Assembly (NCBI RefSeq): GCF_003590095.1
Contig: NC_039491.1
Coordinates: forward strand, 6,138,001 to 6,202,000
Direction of reading: 5' to 3'
DNA: 64,000 bases
Origin: Trichoplusia ni
Lineage: Eukaryota > Arthropoda > Insecta > Lepidoptera > Noctuidae
In this document: positions 61,011-64,000 of the stretch, piece after piece
Position numbering within the stretch: position 1 is the stretch's first letter
Layout of the letters: the number at the start of each line of letters is the position of its first letter
The notes under the pieces: model-generated
Told to the model about the DNA's origin: nothing
The model's input: the letters and a program-made list of their open reading frames with translations, nothing else
The model's database searches: none
Made by a program: the position numbers and the translations under genes

Positions 61011-64000
61011 CTATAACAAAAACAAACCTTTGTATTAAAAAAAATATAAAGTCATCGTTTATAAGTTCTGAAAGCGTCCGCTTCCATTCCTCATTTACAA
61101 AGTAGCTGCTCTCGCTTAAACAAATACGTAGTAAAGTTTTTTCGAACACTAATCGGAATTATCACAGGCTCTCGTTAAGTGGCTATAAACACAATCAGTC
61201 TGTTTGCGGTTCGCCTGCGCAGTTTGACATCTCGCGTGTCAACACCGCATTGTGGTCGATGTATGTGCGATGGCCGTGCTAACCGACTGCTAACTATTTA
61301 CGTATGCGTTTACGATCATACATATTATTCAGGTCATACTTCAAATAAGGGATGAATTAATTAAAGTTCGATACCAAAAAATAGTGGTGTTTTTTTTTGT
61401 ATAATGCATTACTACAGAAAGAAAAAATTAAAATGATTAGATTTTCTAATTTTAGCCACTTTGCATTCATGTCAAAATTGTGTTACTTCGTAATTTAAGT
61501 ATTTGCAAACTTCATGTGAACCTAATTAACTACTACAAGTTAAATTCAGGTAAGTTATAAATCCGTTCCTGGATTTTTATGAAGTCTACTAAAATATTGA
61601 CTGTCACTATTTCCAGGTACGTTCGGCTTGGTGTAAACTCGGTTTCTGAATATAGTTCGATCACAGCGGGGTCCGCGTTAAGGCGATGGACAAACACGAG
61701 AGCATTGTTGGTAATTATCGTCGCGGCAGCTGTTTGCCCACACCTCGGTGCGAAGTCGCGACCACCGTCCGTCGGCTGGCGACATTTCGACGAATGTGCC
61801 CTCGTACTAATCGCGCGAACCATAACGCTATGTGTGACTAACTTGTTGAACGTTACAATTAGTCAGAACGGTCAACAAACGTGTTAACACCAGTTTTTAA
61901 GATTGCGTGCAACACTGAATTAAATATCTTCACAGATTTACAAATTATTATCATCTGTTATTGACCACTTCCTGTCGTTATCATCTCGCAAAGTGTTTAT
62001 TATATTTCGTAATACAAATAATTCTCTTTTTTATATTGGTAATAGCCACTTCACACTGTTCGTGTGTTTAATGATAGAGCTAAGTCACGAATGTCAATTT
62101 TGAGTGTCGACTTGTAACGAAAACGATGTTATTTATCAAGTTTCGTTTAGATATCGTGACTTGAGGTTTTGTTAGGATTGAGTTTTCAATGACACCCTAT
62201 AAACTTCGTAGAGTAAAAGAATGTCAAATGTCAACGGTATGTTGTCGTGTCGTACATGAGTTGACATAGAAAGTTTGTGCAAGGCAGACCCCCGGGCTAT
62301 TCCCGGAAGTTGCACACTCACACTAATTTTATAGCCACCGAAATTCTTCTTAGCTTGTAAACCAACAAACATGTCATGACAAAATTCTTGGTCCTATACA
62401 GATTTACGTAAATCTTCATTTGCGTAGTTTATGACAAAAGTATAAATCATGTACGTGATTCATCACAATTCTCTACTTTATAATAACTTTCTTTGAAGGG
62501 AAATCATGCAAAGAGCAACTCAATTTGTACTTAGTTTGACAAAGTTTATTAAGAGAATACAATGTTGACAACCGAACACACTAAAATGATAAATTACTTA
62601 TACGCAAGTTGTTGGAATTGTAATAAGATTTAATGGATAACTATCTGATGGTTCATATTAGAAGGCTGATTGCGTGCAAAAGAAGCGTGCGAAGTGTAAC
62701 ACCGGACGCGTTACGAGGTACGCACGCGATTCTAACACGCATGCGGTGTAAATAATTATATTGTAATTGCACTCTGATCATTTTTGGGGTGTCACGGACA
62801 TTATTTCGTTGTTGTGTTGTTATGACACCCAAGATCTCTGAGCTAGTCGCGTTCAATGGTTTTTGACATAATGGAATCCAAGCAATCAATATATCCATCT
62901 TAAATGATTTCAGCATTTTGTTGATTTTAATGGTAGATGGTGCATAAATCACGACTTTAGTGTTTTTGTCTAGAATTTTCACTTGAGGGTGTAATCAAAA
63001 CAGAAGATATACTTTTCTCTTAAAATTCCAAAAATACACGGTGATTTTTAGTCGTCTTACAAAAGGAGCCCAGTTCACGTATCCGACGTAAAAAAAAAAA
63101 ATATATATTATTTTTTTATCATCAACTAAGATAATAAGTACAAAGATAAATTAAACAAGAAAAATCTAAAATAAAATCAAATGATAAAAACACCGCCGCC
63201 CGCGCCCCTCACCATTGTTACAAGGCTCGGACCGTGCTCGCAACAGAGCTGTGTTTCTAAAAAACTACGAATAGCATCATAATATTGAATAAAAATTGCA
63301 TTTTAATTTTTTTCAAATCCCATAAATACCTATTTTTTTAATCATGAGCGTGTTCTAGTCATTGGATACATAAACTGGGCCGCTTTTGTAAGAGGACTAA
63401 AAAATCACGGTGTATATTGAATCGTTGATTTACAACACGATGGCTTGTGTCTCTGTTTGATGCCACAAATTGATAAATTTCATCTGGGAAGCTAATAAGC
63501 TTATTTTGCAAAGTTAACAATGATCATGGAGTTCTAGGACTTGACAAATGGTATAAACAGAACGGATGCGACGGAAAGATACAAAGAATATGCGAGATAT
63601 GATTGAGAATGGTAGAGACCGCTGATGGCGATGTATGCCGTAGGTGTCCAGAAAACGGTAATCGGTATAAACTGTAAATGATGGACAAAAGAGCTAAACT
63701 AGTTTGATTTTGTACTGCAAAAGAAAACATATCGCCAATGTTTTTAGAACATCGTGCACAAATCACTCCTTTTGCATACTGTTTATTTAACACCCTTTTT
63801 TAAGAACCTCAAATTGATGTAAGAAGAGTACCTATTTCCCGTTTCTATTTAATTTAGGGTAATGGTAGGGTTGCTCTACACCACTACTTGGTTGACTGGT
63901 AGAGAGTTATTAAGCCCGCCATTGTACATATTTGGTATAGGATTTTTTTTTATTGATATATAGGCTCCAGTTATGTAGGCTCTTTAATTTTCATGTGGAA
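61011..64000. other. Intron or upstream region of the homeobox gene
   Basis: Mostly AT-rich. 61610-61830 is GC-richer with open frames on both strands but no recognised domain; it may hold an exon or enhancer. A 44-base candidate exon is listed separately. Nothing else is supported. Confidence 0.4.
63213..63256 (-). other. Candidate 44-base internal exon of the homeobox gene
   Basis: On the minus strand TTTTTTAG is followed by 44 GC-rich bases and a strong donor GTGAGG. It ends in phase 1, the phase needed by the homeodomain exon. The joined frame reads TALLRARSEPCNN then DDKNN. The segment is too short to be proven by inspection, and other exons could be used instead. Confidence 0.3.

Noticed and set aside
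61533..61887. Overlapping frames of about 100 codons on both strands
   Set aside because: GC-rich block with no domain. A possible splice acceptor and donor are present, but nothing links it to the homeobox exon.

Overview
The window is AT-rich animal nuclear DNA with GT-AG introns, long spacers and insect gene content. The repeat ends that open with a TCTATATATAAAAGAAAGTCG-type start and close with CTAGT are of a kind I associate with lepidopteran Helitrons, so a moth or butterfly is the best guess. This is inference, because no species-specific marker was found.

Layout. 1-1359 (minus) is an open reading frame cut by the left edge; it looks like ORF1 of a non-LTR retrotransposon. 1.4-15.6 kb is repeat-rich spacer with Helitron-like fragments, including one element (about 8.46-9.80 kb) that carries a clean 96-bp minisatellite. 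15820-15895 (minus) is a coding exon with a signal peptide. It is probably the second exon of a gene whose untranslated first exon and GC-rich promoter lie at about 32.66-32.81 kb, with a 16.8-kb intron between. From 35 kb the DNA is gene-dense: a SIRT5-type sirtuin (plus, 4 exons, one frameshift), CCAR1 (plus, 15 coding exons, 1137 aa), Abi (minus, 8 coding exons, 425 aa) and Strip (minus, one intronless 823-codon frame). CCAR1 and Abi converge, and their poly(A) signals are about 75 bp apart. Between Abi and Strip lies an inverted-repeat cluster, and upstream of Strip a 665-bp MITE. Next comes a complete six-exon gene (plus) for an unrecognised 407-aa secreted or single-pass membrane protein. 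Last is the homeodomain exon of an ANTP/NKL-class homeobox gene (minus), which may run off the right edge.

The named genes are housekeeping or cytoskeletal/signalling genes: mitochondrial deacylation (SIRT5), transcription and apoptosis regulation (CCAR1), actin control through the WAVE complex (Abi) and the STRIPAK phosphatase scaffold (Strip). They look like ordinary chromosomal neighbours, not a co-regulated system. I found no convincing new multi-gene system. The points most worth checking are the sirtuin frameshift, the unrecognised membrane protein, the Helitron-borne minisatellite, the split signal-peptide gene, and the single-exon Strip.
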